Assembly: GCF_038751955.1 (NCBI RefSeq)
Contig: NZ_JBCEXH010000007.1
Coordinates: forward strand, 1-64,000
Direction: 5' to 3'
Length of the DNA: 64,000 nucleotides
From: Methanocalculus natronophilus
GTDB taxonomy: Archaea > Halobacteriota > Methanomicrobia > Methanomicrobiales > Methanocorpusculaceae
In this document: positions 44,609 through 54,268 of the stretch, piece by piece
Layout of the letters: every line of letters begins with the position of its first letter
Position numbering within the stretch: position 1 is the first letter of the stretch
The notes under the pieces: generated by a model
The model's database searches: none
The model's input: the letters and a program-made list of their open reading frames with translations, nothing else
What the model was told of the DNA's origin: nothing
Translations under genes and position numbers: made by a program

Positions 44609-45982
44609 TTATTTGGAATTGTTAATTCCAATGGCTTTTTGAATATTTCTGAGTATTTCTATCAGTATGTTGTTATTATCAGCATTATCCTCATTATTAT
44701 TTGTCGTCACACTCTGATCCGACTTTTCATTCCCAGTTGTGATATTCGTTGGATTGGAATTTTCCTCATTATTTTCTTCTTCGACTTCAGGTTCTTCCGG
44801 GTATAAAATTTGCCCGTTACTCTCTATTGGAGTAACAACTTCAGTGACAATCGGGGTTTGTGCACCTGGAGATATAAACATCGCAAACACAGTGAAGTGA
44901 TCAGTAAATGCTGTTACGCTTCTTGTTTGAGGATTTACTACAGCATCAAGACGTTCCCAGCCGTCTACCTTCTCATTGTACCATTCGACCACCAGTTGTT
45001 GGGGATCCTGTTCTGTCTCTTCCATGAGGGCATCCCAGCGTTCCTGGCTGAAAGGTCCAAAGGTTACGCCGACTGTCTCTGAGAAAGTGACACCTGCAGG
45101 ACCACACTGTATTGCTTCACCAGTGTACCGGTAGGTTGGATCTGCAGCCACGGATGGTACGCTTTCTGGCACAACCTCAGTAATGGTAACCTGGCTGATA
45201 TGCTCACCAGCAAGTTCAGCAACAGTTCCCTGTGAGATAAAGAGCTGGGCTTTTTCTTCTGGTGAGCGTACTATAGTTGATTGTATACTCCTGCCAGTTT
45301 CAGGGTCGCTTTTGACTTCTCCAACCCCACCACGATTCACAACAGGTACATCACCTGATCGTCCCGGCGCATCCCCTGACTGCCCTGGTGCGTCACCCGA
45401 CTGTCCCGGTGCATCCCCTGACTGTCCTGGTGCGTCTCCCGACTGTCCCGGCGCATCCCCTGACTGCCCCGGTGCATCTCCCGACTGCCCTGGTGCGTCA
45501 CCCGATCGTCCCGGTGCATCTCCCGACTGTCCTGGTGCATCTCCTGATCTTCCCGGTGCATCTCCCGAACTTCCCGAATCTCCTGTGTCTCCGGAATCTC
45601 CTGCGCTTCCTGAATCATCCGACTGTCCCGGTGCGTCCCCCGATCGTCCCGGTGCATCTCCTGAACTTCCTGAATCTCCTGTGTCCCCGGAATCTCCTGC
45701 GCTTCCTGAATCACCCGACTGCCCCGGTGCGTCCCCCGATCGTCCCGGTGCATCTCCAGAATTCCCTGGATTAGATGGAGGGCCTGCTGTGAGAGGTGCG
45801 GTCATGGGCAGAAAGGTTTGAGTGAGACTGTTCTGCGTAAGGTCAGTATGGATCCCGCTATCCAGATACATCGGGGAACTACTGGAATATGTCATCAAGG
45901 GCTTGGAAACCTGAAATGCATGCGCTCCTGCAGTTGATATGCAGAGGAACAGTATCATCATGAAAAGCAGGATCTTTCTCAT
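44609..45982 (-). CDS. secreted heptapeptide-repeat surface protein
   Basis: This 457-residue protein has a signal peptide (MRKILLFMMILFLCIS). Residues ~75-220 are tandem SGDAPGQ or SGDAPGR heptads, 15 in all, broken twice by a SGDSGSAGDSGDTGDSGS block. A beta domain (~230-370) of the kind common in methanogen surface proteins follows (VTFSETVGVTFG, WYNEKVDGWERL, VTAFTDHFTVFAMF). The tail is acidic and Asn-rich with no membrane anchor. It is probably secreted or bound to the envelope through other proteins. The repeat number may vary between strains. The flanks are A+T rich. Confidence 0.75.
   Translation of the reverse strand: MRKILLFMMILFLCISTAGAHAFQVSKPLMTYSSSSPMYLDSGIHTDLTQNSLTQTFLPMTAPLTAGPPSNPGNSGDAPGRSGDAPGQSGDSGSAGDSGDTGDSGSSGDAPGRSGDAPGQSDDSGSAGDSGDTGDSGSSGDAPGRSGDAPGQSGDAPGRSGDAPGQSGDAPGQSGDAPGQSGDAPGQSGDAPGQSGDAPGQSGDAPGRSGDVPVVNRGGVGEVKSDPETGRSIQSTIVRSPEEKAQLFISQGTVAELAGEHISQVTITEVVPESVPSVAADPTYRYTGEAIQCGPAGVTFSETVGVTFGPFSQERWDALMEETEQDPQQLVVEWYNEKVDGWERLDAVVNPQTRSVTAFTDHFTVFAMFISPGAQTPIVTEVVTPIESNGQILYPEEPEVEEENNEENSNPTNITTGNEKSDQSVTTNNNEDNADNNNILIEILRNIQKAIGINNSK
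45323..45760 (-). repeat. 21-bp coding minisatellite
   Basis: These are tandem 21-bp units encoding SGDAPG(Q/R), with a 96-bp higher-order block that appears twice at the 5' (N-terminal) end. Third-position differences between units show that they are not all recent copies. Confidence 0.9.
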
Positions 45983-46120
45983 TATGCTTACAATTGGCTG
46001 CTAATAAATTAAAGCTTTTGAATAGTATAATAAATTGTATATTTTATCATACCTTTTCAATATGTCGGATTTGATTATATTATCAATGATATTAATTATT
46101 GTATGCCAGTAATAAAAGTT

Positions 46121-46876
46121 TCAGGATCTGCTCCATGCCCCTTCGCTGCCGTCGCGGTAGAGTGTGACGACGTCACCGATCACGATGATCGCAGGCGGCT
46201 TCACGCCGGCATCCTCTGCTGTCTTCACAATATCTTCAAGGCATCCGATGGTGACCCGCTGATCAGGCCTGAACCCGCGCTCGATGATGGCAACCGGCTT
46301 CTTCCCGACCATTCCATGAGCAATGAGAGAGCCGGTGATCTCTTTGAGATTCTTTACACCCATCAGAATAACAATAGTTCCAGGTGACTTTGCGAGCCAG
46401 TCCCAGTCTATTGCCGACTCTTCCTTGGTCGGGTCTTCATGGCCGGTAAGGAACGTCACCTGGCTTGCGTGGCTCCGGTGGGTGACGGGGATGCCGCACG
46501 CAGCAGGTACTGCAACAGCACTCGTGATACCGGGAACAACCTCCACCGCAATACCATGCTCCCTCATGACCTCCATCTCTTCGCCTCCCCTCCCAAAGAC
46601 AAAAGGATCGCCTCCTTTCAGCCGGACGACATGCTTTCCCTGTTTTGCCCGGTCCACCATCAGGTTCTCGATCTCTTCCTGCGTCAGCGTGTGGGATCCA
46701 CCGAACTTGCCGCAGTTGATCGTCTCAGCAGTCCCTGGAAGTGTTGCCAGGATTGCTTCTCCAGGCAGCTGATCATAGAGGATCACATCAGCTGAATCGA
46801 TCACTTCACGTGCACGAAACGTCAGTAATCCAAGGCCGCCTGGGCCTGAACCGACAAGATATACTCTTCCGTTCAT
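46121..46876 (-). CDS. cobA: uroporphyrinogen-III C-methyltransferase
   Basis: This is a 251-residue SUMT. It has VGSGPGGLGLLT near the start, LYDQL, RLKGGDPFVFGRGGEE and PGITSA, the SAM-binding and substrate motifs. It methylates uroporphyrinogen III at C2 and C7 to precorrin-2, the branch point to siroheme, F430 and cobamides. It is the last gene of the sirC-hemA-hemB-hemL-hemC-cobA operon, overlapping hemC by 4 bp. No hemD follows it. Confidence 0.93.
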   Translation of the reverse strand: MNGRVYLVGSGPGGLGLLTFRAREVIDSADVILYDQLPGEAILATLPGTAETINCGKFGGSHTLTQEEIENLMVDRAKQGKHVVRLKGGDPFVFGRGGEEMEVMREHGIAVEVVPGITSAVAVPAACGIPVTHRSHASQVTFLTGHEDPTKEESAIDWDWLAKSPGTIVILMGVKNLKEITGSLIAHGMVGKKPVAIIERGFRPDQRVTIGCLEDIVKTAEDAGVKPPAIIVIGDVVTLYRDGSEGAWSRS

Positions 46877-47766
46877 GGTTTTTCCAGTCCAAGTTTTTCT
46901 TTTGCGTCATTGATGAGGTCAAGGGATCGGCTTCTGAGCTCCCTGCCGATCTCCCTGGCATCTTCGATGGTTTTCACATGTTCTTCCATACGCTCGGTCC
47001 GCAGACCTTCCAGTGAGAGGACTTCTGCGATCAGATGCCCGTTGAAACAGTATATCCCCTGTGGCGTGAAGCACCCTCCTCCAAGCTCCTCCATAACCGC
47101 ACGCTCAATCATGGTATCCATCCTTGAATCCTGGTGATCGAGATCCAGGATTGCGTCTGTTAATTCGGGAGTGTCCCTGCAGACAACAGCAATTGTTCCC
47201 TGGTTCGGTGCCGGGACAAAGTGGGCTGCCGGAAGCCTGATGCCATTCAGATGAAGCGACATCCTGACAAGGCCAGCCTCTGCAAGCATGATCGCATCAT
47301 ATTCTCCTGATTTCAGCTTTCTGATCCTCGTATCGATATTCCCCCGCAGTTCCCGTATATCAAGTGAGGGATCAGACCTGAGGAGCTGTGCCCGTCGTCT
47401 GGTACTGGATGTCCCGACACTGGTGATCTCGTCCAGAGGCCTGTCAAATGCCATATAGTCTGTCGGAGGGTCGCGTGGGAGGATTGCAGCTGTCCTGATA
47501 CCATCAGGGCGGGCGGCGGGGATGTCCTTCATGCTATGGACGGCACAGTCAATCTCACCGCGGAGTATCGCCTCGTCAAGCGCCCGGACAAAGATCCCCT
47601 GGCCACCCACCTGGTGGAGCGGAACGCCGGTTGTTGTATCCCCTTCGGTTTTGATGATGACTGTTTCTGTCTCTATACCGCCTTTTTTGAGATGATCTGC
47701 AACGATTTCGGTCTGCCTCATGGCGAGCCTGCTGCCACGGGTGCCGATGCGGATCACGGGAGGCAT
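46873..47766 (-). CDS. hemC: porphobilinogen deaminase
   Basis: This 297-residue HemC begins [26 protein letters not shown] and GGGCFTPQG are present, the latter holding the Cys that anchors the dipyrromethane cofactor. It joins four porphobilinogens to hydroxymethylbilane. It overlaps hemL by 13 bp and cobA by 4 bp. Confidence 0.94.
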   Translation of the reverse strand: MPPVIRIGTRGSRLAMRQTEIVADHLKKGGIETETVIIKTEGDTTTGVPLHQVGGQGIFVRALDEAILRGEIDCAVHSMKDIPAARPDGIRTAAILPRDPPTDYMAFDRPLDEITSVGTSSTRRRAQLLRSDPSLDIRELRGNIDTRIRKLKSGEYDAIMLAEAGLVRMSLHLNGIRLPAAHFVPAPNQGTIAVVCRDTPELTDAILDLDHQDSRMDTMIERAVMEELGGGCFTPQGIYCFNGHLIAEVLSLEGLRTERMEEHVKTIEDAREIGRELRSRSLDLINDAKEKLGLEKP

Positions 47767-48998
47767 GAACGGTATACCCCGGCTATAGCCTCTATATCGT
47801 CGTTTGTATGGGCAAATGAGAGGAAATTGGATTCAAACTGTGCAGGTGGGAGGAAAACTCCTCTGCTGAGTGCTTTGTTCCAGAACGCCTGGAAGGCTGT
47901 TGTGTCGCTCTCTTTTGCCTCGCTGTAGTTTCCAGGGGCCTCCTGCCTGAAGAAATATTTGAATATGGACTCCGTCCTGACAAACGAACCGTCAGCAGAT
48001 GGGGGCAGGCTCTCCTCAATTGCCCGTGTACGCTCTTCTGCCTTCTGGTATTCCCCCTTGTGAGCATGGATTTGATCGATTGTGGCAACCCCGGCTGCAA
48101 GCGAGAGCGGGTTTCCACTGAAGGTCCCTGCCTGGTAGACCGGGCCTGCCGGGGCGATCATCTCCATGATCTCGCGCCTGCCGCCGAATGCACCAATTGG
48201 CAGTCCTCCGCCGATGATCTTGCCAAGTGTCGTGAGATCCGGTGTTACCCCGTATTTCTTCTGTGCTCCGCCGATTCCGAGGCGGTACCCGGTGATCACC
48301 TCGTCAAAGATCAAAAGGACATCGTGCTCTGCTGTGATCTTTCTAATTTCGCTGAGATAGTTCTCTTCAGGGAGGATCAACCCGACATTGCCCATCACCG
48401 GCTCAATAATGAACGCGGCAATATCCGGGTCGGTTGCGAGGATCGAATCGAGGGCTTCGGCATCATTGTATGGCACCTGCCGTGTGAACTCTGCCACCTC
48501 CCCCGGAATGCCTGCTGAATCAGGAATACCAAGTGTTGTTGCACCGGATCCTGCCTTGATCAGGACACTGTCATGCGCACCGTGGAATCCTCCTTCAATT
48601 TTGAGGATCTTCTTCTTCTGCGTGTATCCGCGGGCAAGCCGGATGGCAGACATGGTCGCCTCTCCCCCGCTTGAGACGCACCGGACCATCTCAATTCCCG
48701 GATGGTCACGGATGAGCCGCAGAGCCATCTCTATCTCCAGTTCTACAGGTGTACCATAGAGCCAGCCAGCTTCAAGCTGTTCTGCAATTGCAGTCCTGAC
48801 AGCATCATCTGCATGCCCGAGTATCATCGGCCCGTATCCAAGGCAGCAGTCGATGAAATCTTCTCCATCTGCAGTTCTGATGTGTCCTCCTTTTCCAGAG
48901 ACTGTATAAAAGGGGTAGGGCCTGATTGCCCTCACCGGGCTGCTTACCCCTCCCGGAATGAGTTTCTGCGCTTTTGTGAATAAATCATTACTCTTCAT
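47754..48998 (-). CDS. hemL: glutamate-1-semialdehyde aminomutase
   Basis: This 414-residue PLP enzyme has the PLP lysine in [13 protein letters not shown] and the conserved FHGAHDS and [10 protein letters not shown]. It converts glutamate-1-semialdehyde to 5-aminolevulinate. I start at 48998 (AGGTGG upstream) rather than 49025. That gives an 11-bp overlap with hemB. Confidence 0.93.
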   Translation of the reverse strand: MKSNDLFTKAQKLIPGGVSSPVRAIRPYPFYTVSGKGGHIRTADGEDFIDCCLGYGPMILGHADDAVRTAIAEQLEAGWLYGTPVELEIEMALRLIRDHPGIEMVRCVSSGGEATMSAIRLARGYTQKKKILKIEGGFHGAHDSVLIKAGSGATTLGIPDSAGIPGEVAEFTRQVPYNDAEALDSILATDPDIAAFIIEPVMGNVGLILPEENYLSEIRKITAEHDVLLIFDEVITGYRLGIGGAQKKYGVTPDLTTLGKIIGGGLPIGAFGGRREIMEMIAPAGPVYQAGTFSGNPLSLAAGVATIDQIHAHKGEYQKAEERTRAIEESLPPSADGSFVRTESIFKYFFRQEAPGNYSEAKESDTTAFQAFWNKALSRGVFLPPAQFESNFLSFAHTNDDIEAIAGVYRSCLP

Positions 48999-49968
48999 GC
49001 AACCACCTGCAGACATCTTCTGCAAAATAGGTAATAATCAGGTCTGCCCCCGCCCGCTTTATACAGGTCAGTGATTCGAGGGCAGCCTCTCTTTCATCAA
49101 GCCATCCTTTCTCTGCTGCAGCCTTGATCATCGCATATTCGCCACTTACCTGGTATGCAGCAACCGGCACGCCAAGCGTGCGGATCTCTTTTAGGATATC
49201 CAGGTAGAACCCGGCGGGCTTGACCATCAGGATATCTGCTCCCTCTTCGAGATCGAGTGCAGACTCACGAAACGCCTCTCTCCTGTTTGCCGGGCTCATC
49301 TGGTATGTTGTCCGGTCTCCATACGAATACCCGGAGTCTGCGGCATCACGGAAGGGCCCATAGAGGGCGCTTGCAAATTTGGTTGAGTACGAGAGGATTG
49401 GGATCTCAGGATACCCTTCTGAATCGAGCGCCTCCCTGATCGCCTGCACCTGCCCGTCGAGCATGCAGGATGGGGCAACGATATCGGCTCCGGCTTCTGC
49501 ATGGCTGACTGCGATCCTTTTCATCAGGTCAAGCGAGGTATCGTTGTCGAGATCCGGGTATTCTCCCGTGTCGGTGATGATGCCGCAGTGGCCGTGATCG
49601 GTGTATTCGCATGCACAGACGTCGGTGATGATGACCATCCCCGGCAGAGCGGATCTGATTGCTGCTGCCGCCTGCTGGATGATCCCATCCGCAGCATATG
49701 CGGATGTGGCAGCTGGATCTTTCTTCCCGGGTATGCCAAAGAGGATTACTGCCCTGATACCTGCCTCATAGAGCCGCTCTGCGGTTCCTTTGAGATCCTG
49801 AAGAGGTATCCGGGACTGCCCTGGCATTGAGGGGATTTGCGTCTCTGATACGGCATTTTCATCAATGAAGAGGGGTGCAACCAGATCGGTTCTCCGGAGT
49901 TCTGTCTCGCGGACCAACGGCTGGAGCCTTCTTCTCCTGAGTCGTCTCAATCGTGTCTTGGGAAACAT
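48988..49968 (-). CDS. hemB: porphobilinogen synthase (ALA dehydratase)
   Basis: This 326-residue HemB has a metal site with Cys residues in [14 protein letters not shown]. The two Schiff-base lysines are in [13 protein letters not shown] and [10 protein letters not shown]. It condenses two 5-aminolevulinates to porphobilinogen. It overlaps hemA by 22 bp and hemL by 11 bp. Confidence 0.94.
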   Translation of the reverse strand: MFPKTRLRRLRRRRLQPLVRETELRRTDLVAPLFIDENAVSETQIPSMPGQSRIPLQDLKGTAERLYEAGIRAVILFGIPGKKDPAATSAYAADGIIQQAAAAIRSALPGMVIITDVCACEYTDHGHCGIITDTGEYPDLDNDTSLDLMKRIAVSHAEAGADIVAPSCMLDGQVQAIREALDSEGYPEIPILSYSTKFASALYGPFRDAADSGYSYGDRTTYQMSPANRREAFRESALDLEEGADILMVKPAGFYLDILKEIRTLGVPVAAYQVSGEYAMIKAAAEKGWLDEREAALESLTCIKRAGADLIITYFAEDVCRWLHEE

Positions 49969-51221
49969 AGCTTCTCTCCTTTTGTAATTGCATCAACCAG
50001 CATGGCAGCAGTCTCAAGATCGCAATCCTCGGCACTCATCCGGATAGCCATTGTTACATCTGCCAGGATCTTTTTTGTCAGGACGCGGGTGAGATCATCT
50101 ATGATCCCGTTTGTCTTTGGATCACTGTGTCCCAGCCTGTTGATAGCTTTGTCACGTTCGCGTATCCTGATTGCTTCTGCCCATGTATGGAGGGTTGCGA
50201 TGGTATCGTTTGCTGCTGCCCGGTTTATTCTCTGGATGAAGGTGCCAAGTTCGTCTTCGATGAGTGAACGGATGGTTTCTGCCTCGTTCTGCCGGGCAAG
50301 CATGTTCTCTTCAGATATGGATCTGAGATCATCTATTGTATAGAGATGGACTCCTGCAATCTCTTTGATCGTCTCTTCGGTATCTCTTGGCTGTGCAATG
50401 TCGATTATCAGGAGGGGTTTTGGCCCGGTATCAAGTGGCCAGGTTCTCCCCTCCATCGCCTTTGATAGATCGGTATGCCTGATGATCGCATGGGGAGCTG
50501 CTGTGCAGGAGATGACAACATCAGAGAGCATGACAAACGGGTAGAGATCCCTGAATGTGACGGCTTTCCCACCGATCTCCTCGGCAAGCTCCACTGCACG
50601 CTGGTGCGTCCGGTTTGTCACATAAATGGCGGTTAAGTCTTTCTCCCGGAGTGCCTTGGTGACGAGCTTCCCCATCTCTCCTGTCCCAACGACAAGGATA
50701 TGCTTCTTCTTCAGTGTCCCGAGGAGATCCTCTGCGAGCCGGACGGCAGCTGATCCGATCGAGACAGATCCACGGTTGATCATCGTCTTCTGCCGGACCA
50801 TCTGCCCGAAATGGATTGCTGTATTGATGCAGATATCGATGATCTGGCTGTTCCCCCCGCATGCTGTTGATGTGAGGAGTGCCTGCCGCATCTGGCCCAT
50901 GATCTGATCTTCGCCGACGATCATCGAGTTGATGCCTGCAGCAAGCCCGAGGAGATGCACAAGGGCGCCATGGCCATAATGGATGTGAAACCTGGTTCTC
51001 CCAAGGCTCTGCATGTAGCGGGTGAGATCGTCTGCAGTGCCTTCAACGAGAACCTCAACCCGGTTGCATGTCTGGATAAGCTGGACACCCCGGAACCTGG
51101 ATCGTGCCTGCCGGATGAACTCTTCTTCGTCCTCGAAACGGAACGCTTCGAGTTCATTCTGGGTTGCTGTATGGTGGTCGAGCCCGGCGATGGCTATCGG
51201 TACGAGAAGCCCCTCATTCAT
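49947..51221 (-). CDS. hemA: glutamyl-tRNA reductase
   Basis: This 424-residue HemA has the nucleophile Cys52 in QTCNRVEV and the GEDQIMGQ motif. The NADPH domain starts HILVVGTGEMGKLV. It reduces Glu-tRNA to glutamate-1-semialdehyde, the first step of the pathway. The stretch after the catalytic domain (residues ~310-420) is the helical dimer domain. It overlaps sirC by 8 bp. Confidence 0.94.
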   Translation of the reverse strand: MNEGLLVPIAIAGLDHHTATQNELEAFRFEDEEEFIRQARSRFRGVQLIQTCNRVEVLVEGTADDLTRYMQSLGRTRFHIHYGHGALVHLLGLAAGINSMIVGEDQIMGQMRQALLTSTACGGNSQIIDICINTAIHFGQMVRQKTMINRGSVSIGSAAVRLAEDLLGTLKKKHILVVGTGEMGKLVTKALREKDLTAIYVTNRTHQRAVELAEEIGGKAVTFRDLYPFVMLSDVVISCTAAPHAIIRHTDLSKAMEGRTWPLDTGPKPLLIIDIAQPRDTEETIKEIAGVHLYTIDDLRSISEENMLARQNEAETIRSLIEDELGTFIQRINRAAANDTIATLHTWAEAIRIRERDKAINRLGHSDPKTNGIIDDLTRVLTKKILADVTMAIRMSAEDCDLETAAMLVDAITKGEKLCFPRHD

Positions 51222-51840
51222 GGCAATACCTCTCTTTTGCCTTACGTATCGTCTCTTCTTTGTTATTAACCAGCCCTATCTGGATCTCGCTGTCTGCAAG
51301 TGCTGCATGCAGTCTCTGCGCCCGCTCCTCCTGCGGAAGTGACGTCTTCTTTAAAGCTTCGCGTAGAACCTGCTGGAGATCGACCAGATTGTCTATCTCT
51401 GGTATTATATCAACGAAGCGCTCCCGCAGATGCCTGCTGACCGCAGGGCTTCCCCCACCGGTTGAGAAACCGGCGATGAGGTGGCGGCCCCGGACAACTG
51501 ATGGTATGATCACGTCCCCCGCTTCTCCATCTGCATTATTAAAGAGGGTATTCTCTTCTGCGGCAAGCTTCCCGATCCGGTTGTTCTGGCTCCGTTCACT
51601 TGTCGCGGCGATCACAAGGAATGCCCCGATAATATGGGATCTGATCTCCTCGTCACTCAGGTCTCCAGTATCTGCAACAAGCCTTGTAATCGGCATGCTG
51701 CGGATCTCTTCAGAGAAGCTCCTGCTGATGATGGTCACCTCTGCCTCACCAAGGAAATAGCGTGCTTTTCTGGCAGAGACCGACCCCCCGCCGAAGATGA
51801 TAACCTTTTTGTGTTTGAAACTGATGATCAGGGGGATCAT
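51214..51840 (-). CDS. sirC: precorrin-2 dehydrogenase / sirohydrochlorin ferrochelatase-like
   Basis: This 208-residue protein of the Met8p/CysG-N type has an NAD site KVIIFGGGSVSARKA near the start, ATSERSQNNRI, and STGGGSPAVSRHLRERF. It oxidises precorrin-2 to sirohydrochlorin and may also insert metal. It is the first gene of the tetrapyrrole operon. A TATA-like CTTAATAGG lies about 30 bp upstream on the minus strand. Confidence 0.88.
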   Translation of the reverse strand: MIPLIISFKHKKVIIFGGGSVSARKARYFLGEAEVTIISRSFSEEIRSMPITRLVADTGDLSDEEIRSHIIGAFLVIAATSERSQNNRIGKLAAEENTLFNNADGEAGDVIIPSVVRGRHLIAGFSTGGGSPAVSRHLRERFVDIIPEIDNLVDLQQVLREALKKTSLPQEERAQRLHAALADSEIQIGLVNNKEETIRKAKERYCHE

Positions 51841-52145
51841 TTCTTCAGAATTGGTGATGCTCTCCTATTAAGATGACGATTTTTCTGAGGCGATGCTATT
51901 TTCCATGTACAATCGTCTGATAGCTATGCTCTCCCTGCATCGCCATTCTGGATGCCGCCGGATAGCTCCGGTCTGTTTGGATATCTTCAATTACATTTGG
52001 ACTGCATCTTCACCGGGTTCTCCACCCGTCTACCATCATATGAGATACTCCGTGATATGCCTGGTGATGCATCCAGCGAAGAGGTGGATCGATATCCATA
52101 AATACGGACAATTCCTATTAAGTAAGGTCGCAGACAGGAGCTGTT
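51841..52145. other. intergenic region between sirC and tRNA-Gly
   Basis: There is no gene here. It holds the divergent promoters: the sirC side near 51865, and a TATA-like CATAAATACG at ~52098 before the tRNA. An 8-bp inverted repeat GGCGATGC/GCATCGCC spans about 51890-51945, and two CTGA words with TGATG-like words lie near 51850-51925. I do not find a complete C/D or H/ACA RNA. Confidence 0.5.
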
Positions 52146-52217
52146 GCGTCGATAGTGTAGTGGTTATCACTAGGCGTTGCCAACGCCTAAACCCGGGTTC
52201 GAGTCCCGGTCGACGCA
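52146..52217 (+). tRNA. tRNA-Gly (GCC)
   Basis: The cloverleaf is complete. The acceptor GCGTCGA pairs with TCGACGC and the discriminator is A52217. The anticodon stem AGGCG/CGCCT has loop TTGCCAA (anticodon GCC). The T arm is CCGGG-TTCGAGT-CCCGG. CCA is not encoded. A T-run at ~52239-52249 is a probable terminator. Confidence 0.94.
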
Positions 52218-52443
52218 TAGGGAAATATGTCTGATTCCCTTTTTTTTTGGACAGTTTTGTTCACAAGACCAGCCAGGCCTTAACCGGGTGTTGCCGGATT
52301 CTCGTTTTCCTTCCGACACCGTTATGAACAAGCAGAAATGAACAACCAGTTGGGAAAACCTGCTGCACGTAGAAACGCTGCTGCAGACTAAGGTATACCT
52401 GCTCGTCAGGAGCACAGCATACTCCCAAAGTGAGGTTCTCTCT

Positions 52444-53490
52444 GTGACACAGCTTGTATGGATTGGAATACTCATCTGCATCTCCCAGTCAGCGATCTTT
52501 TCCGGCCTGAACCTGGCCTGTTTTACGATCAGCAGACTGGAGCTGACAATTGAAGCCCGACGCGGCAACAGGGACGCAAAACGCGTTCTTGCGCTCAGGG
52601 AGAATGCAAACTTCCTGCTGGTGACGATCCTCTGGGGAAATGTTGCAATTAATGTCCTTCTTGCACTGCTCGCAAACTCGGTGCTGGCCGGGGTTGCCGC
52701 GTTTCTCTTCTCAACTGTTGTGATCACGATTGTTGGTGAGATTGCCCCGCAGGCATATTTCTCGCGCCATGCCCTGAGGGTGGCCTCGTTTCTTTCACCC
52801 ATTCTCAGGTTTTACCAGATTATTCTGTATCCGGTTGCCTGGCCGACTGCAGTCATCCTTAACAGGCTGCTTGGCCCGGAAGGCATCCGGTTCTTCCGTG
52901 AAAAAGATCTCCGTGAATTAATCTGGCTGCACATGGAGAGTTCAGAAACTGAGATCGAACGGATGGAAGGCCAGGGTGCGCTGAACTTCCTTGCACTGGA
53001 TGATGTCGGGCTTGCAGAGGAAGGCGAGCGGATTGACCCGGACAGCGTCGTCATAATCGACTTTGAGAATACGCTTCCAGTATTTCCACATATCAGGAGA
53101 GATGTGACAGATCCCTTCCTCCAGGAGATACAGCGTTCCGGGAAGAAATGGATTGTATTAACGGATCCAGAAGGTATGCCAAGGCTTGTGCTGGATTCTG
53201 ATGAGTTCATCCGTGATGCCCTCTTCAATTCCGGCAGGTTTGTTCCACTCCGCCACTGCCATCGTCCAATCATCACGAAAAACAAGTCCGCAAAGCTTGG
53301 TGACGTTATCCCTCTCCTGAAGGTAAAACCGATACGGAGAGGTGATGATGTGATCGATGATGATGTTATTCTTCTCTGGTCTGAAGATGAAAAACGCGTC
53401 ATCACCGGCGGTGATGTGCTCGGGAGGCTCTTCAGGGGCATTGTTCAGAATCCGGTCATTCCCGATCCTGCGTCTTTTGAAAAATCATGA
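52444..53490 (+). CDS. DUF21 (CNNM-like) membrane protein
   Basis: This 348-residue protein has an N-terminal DUF21 membrane domain (~residues 1-140, three to four helices; SQSAIFSGLNLACFTISRLE and EIAPQAYFSRHA). The rest resembles the cytosolic CBS-pair region of CorB/CNNM magnesium exporters (WIVLTDPEGMPRLVLDSDEF). The CBS part is divergent. It probably transports or senses divalent cations. The start is GTG at 52444. Confidence 0.75.
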   Translation: MTQLVWIGILICISQSAIFSGLNLACFTISRLELTIEARRGNRDAKRVLALRENANFLLVTILWGNVAINVLLALLANSVLAGVAAFLFSTVVITIVGEIAPQAYFSRHALRVASFLSPILRFYQIILYPVAWPTAVILNRLLGPEGIRFFREKDLRELIWLHMESSETEIERMEGQGALNFLALDDVGLAEEGERIDPDSVVIIDFENTLPVFPHIRRDVTDPFLQEIQRSGKKWIVLTDPEGMPRLVLDSDEFIRDALFNSGRFVPLRHCHRPIITKNKSAKLGDVIPLLKVKPIRRGDDVIDDDVILLWSEDEKRVITGGDVLGRLFRGIVQNPVIPDPASFEKS

Positions 53491-53910
53491 GTGTGGTGCT
53501 GGTGGCAGGACTTGTCCAGGGGGTTGGCATACTGATCAGATCCTTTCGGCAAAGCGCTTTCAGATGCTTATCAGAGAAACCAGCTCATACTTTTTGAAAT
53601 TTTTTGAACTTTTTTGATAACTATCCCCTGGGTACCAGGTTCGCGTTCCCGATCCGAAAGAATCCCGGTTCTGTCCAGGAAACCTCTGTTTGTTTGGGAA
53701 TACCTCAATACTGCCCAAAGAGCAACAGATAGAGTGGAACAAGGGTAATCAGACCTCCTGGCCAGCCGACAACAAAGCCGTCGCTCTTTGAGAGATACGA
53801 ACAGACAGCAGGAGGCTGAATTACTGAAGAGGAGTTGTGGGATTCATAGGATTAGTAGTATTAGTAGGATTAGGAGTATTAGTGGGATTAGAAAGATTTG
53901 GAGGATTACA
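53491..53910. other. intergenic region with 9-bp tandem repeats
   Basis: The region includes TTTTTTGAA-type repeats (~53588-53620) and six imperfect 9-bp units (ATTAGTAGT, ATTAGTAGG and so on) at 53851-53904. The last unit contains GGAGG, which serves as the ribosome site of the small frame starting at 53911. A minus-strand frame at 53712-53795 could be the tail of a lost membrane protein, but support is weak. Confidence 0.6.
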
Positions 53911-54066
53911 ATGAGTATACATTCATCAATACAGGGCCTGCACCTGCAGGATGAGCAGGAGAAGCGATCAGCTGTCCGCTCATTTCTCAGGCGGGCATAC
54001 ATGGCGGAACATGATGATGCAACTGATGACATGCACGTATCATCATTATCAGCTACCCGGTCATAA
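53911..54066 (+). CDS. small hypothetical protein (51 aa)
   Basis: This frame starts MSIHSSIQGLHLQDEQ and continues with a basic helical stretch (RSAVRSFLRRAY). It ends acidic and then Ser-rich. A strong GGAGG lies 6 bases before the ATG. I recognise no family. The ribosome site is part of a degenerate tandem repeat. It could be a real small protein or a chance frame. Confidence 0.35.
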   Translation: MSIHSSIQGLHLQDEQEKRSAVRSFLRRAYMAEHDDATDDMHVSSLSATRS

Positions 54067-54268
54067 ACCGGGAGTCACACCGGCTATTTTGTCTCGAAAA
54101 GCGGGACGAGAGCGAGATGTCTACTCTCTTCAACCAGGCACACGCATCCCTCTCTCTCTCTCAGAATGCCAGGGGTAATGGATACCTTCTCTCTTTCATG
54201 AAAAGCATAAATACGTCACCTCTGCTTTGTCAAAAGGGGTCTGTTTCTTGTAGAATTACACTGAATGT

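Noticed and set aside
45183-45821. Long plus-strand frame opposite the SGDAPGQ protein (CPGASPD repeats)
   Set aside because: The 21-bp repeat keeps several frames open. The minus-strand protein has the signal peptide and a conserved beta domain.
51850-51925. Possible C/D-box RNA (TGATG and CTGA words)
   Set aside because: The box spacing (about 20-24 nt) is too long for compact archaeal C/D RNAs, the C' box is poor and no terminal stem forms.
53712-53795. Minus-strand peptide SDGFVVGWPGGLITLVPLYL near a stop
   Set aside because: It looks like the end of a membrane protein, but the frame runs into tandem repeats upstream with no further similarity. It is too short to call.
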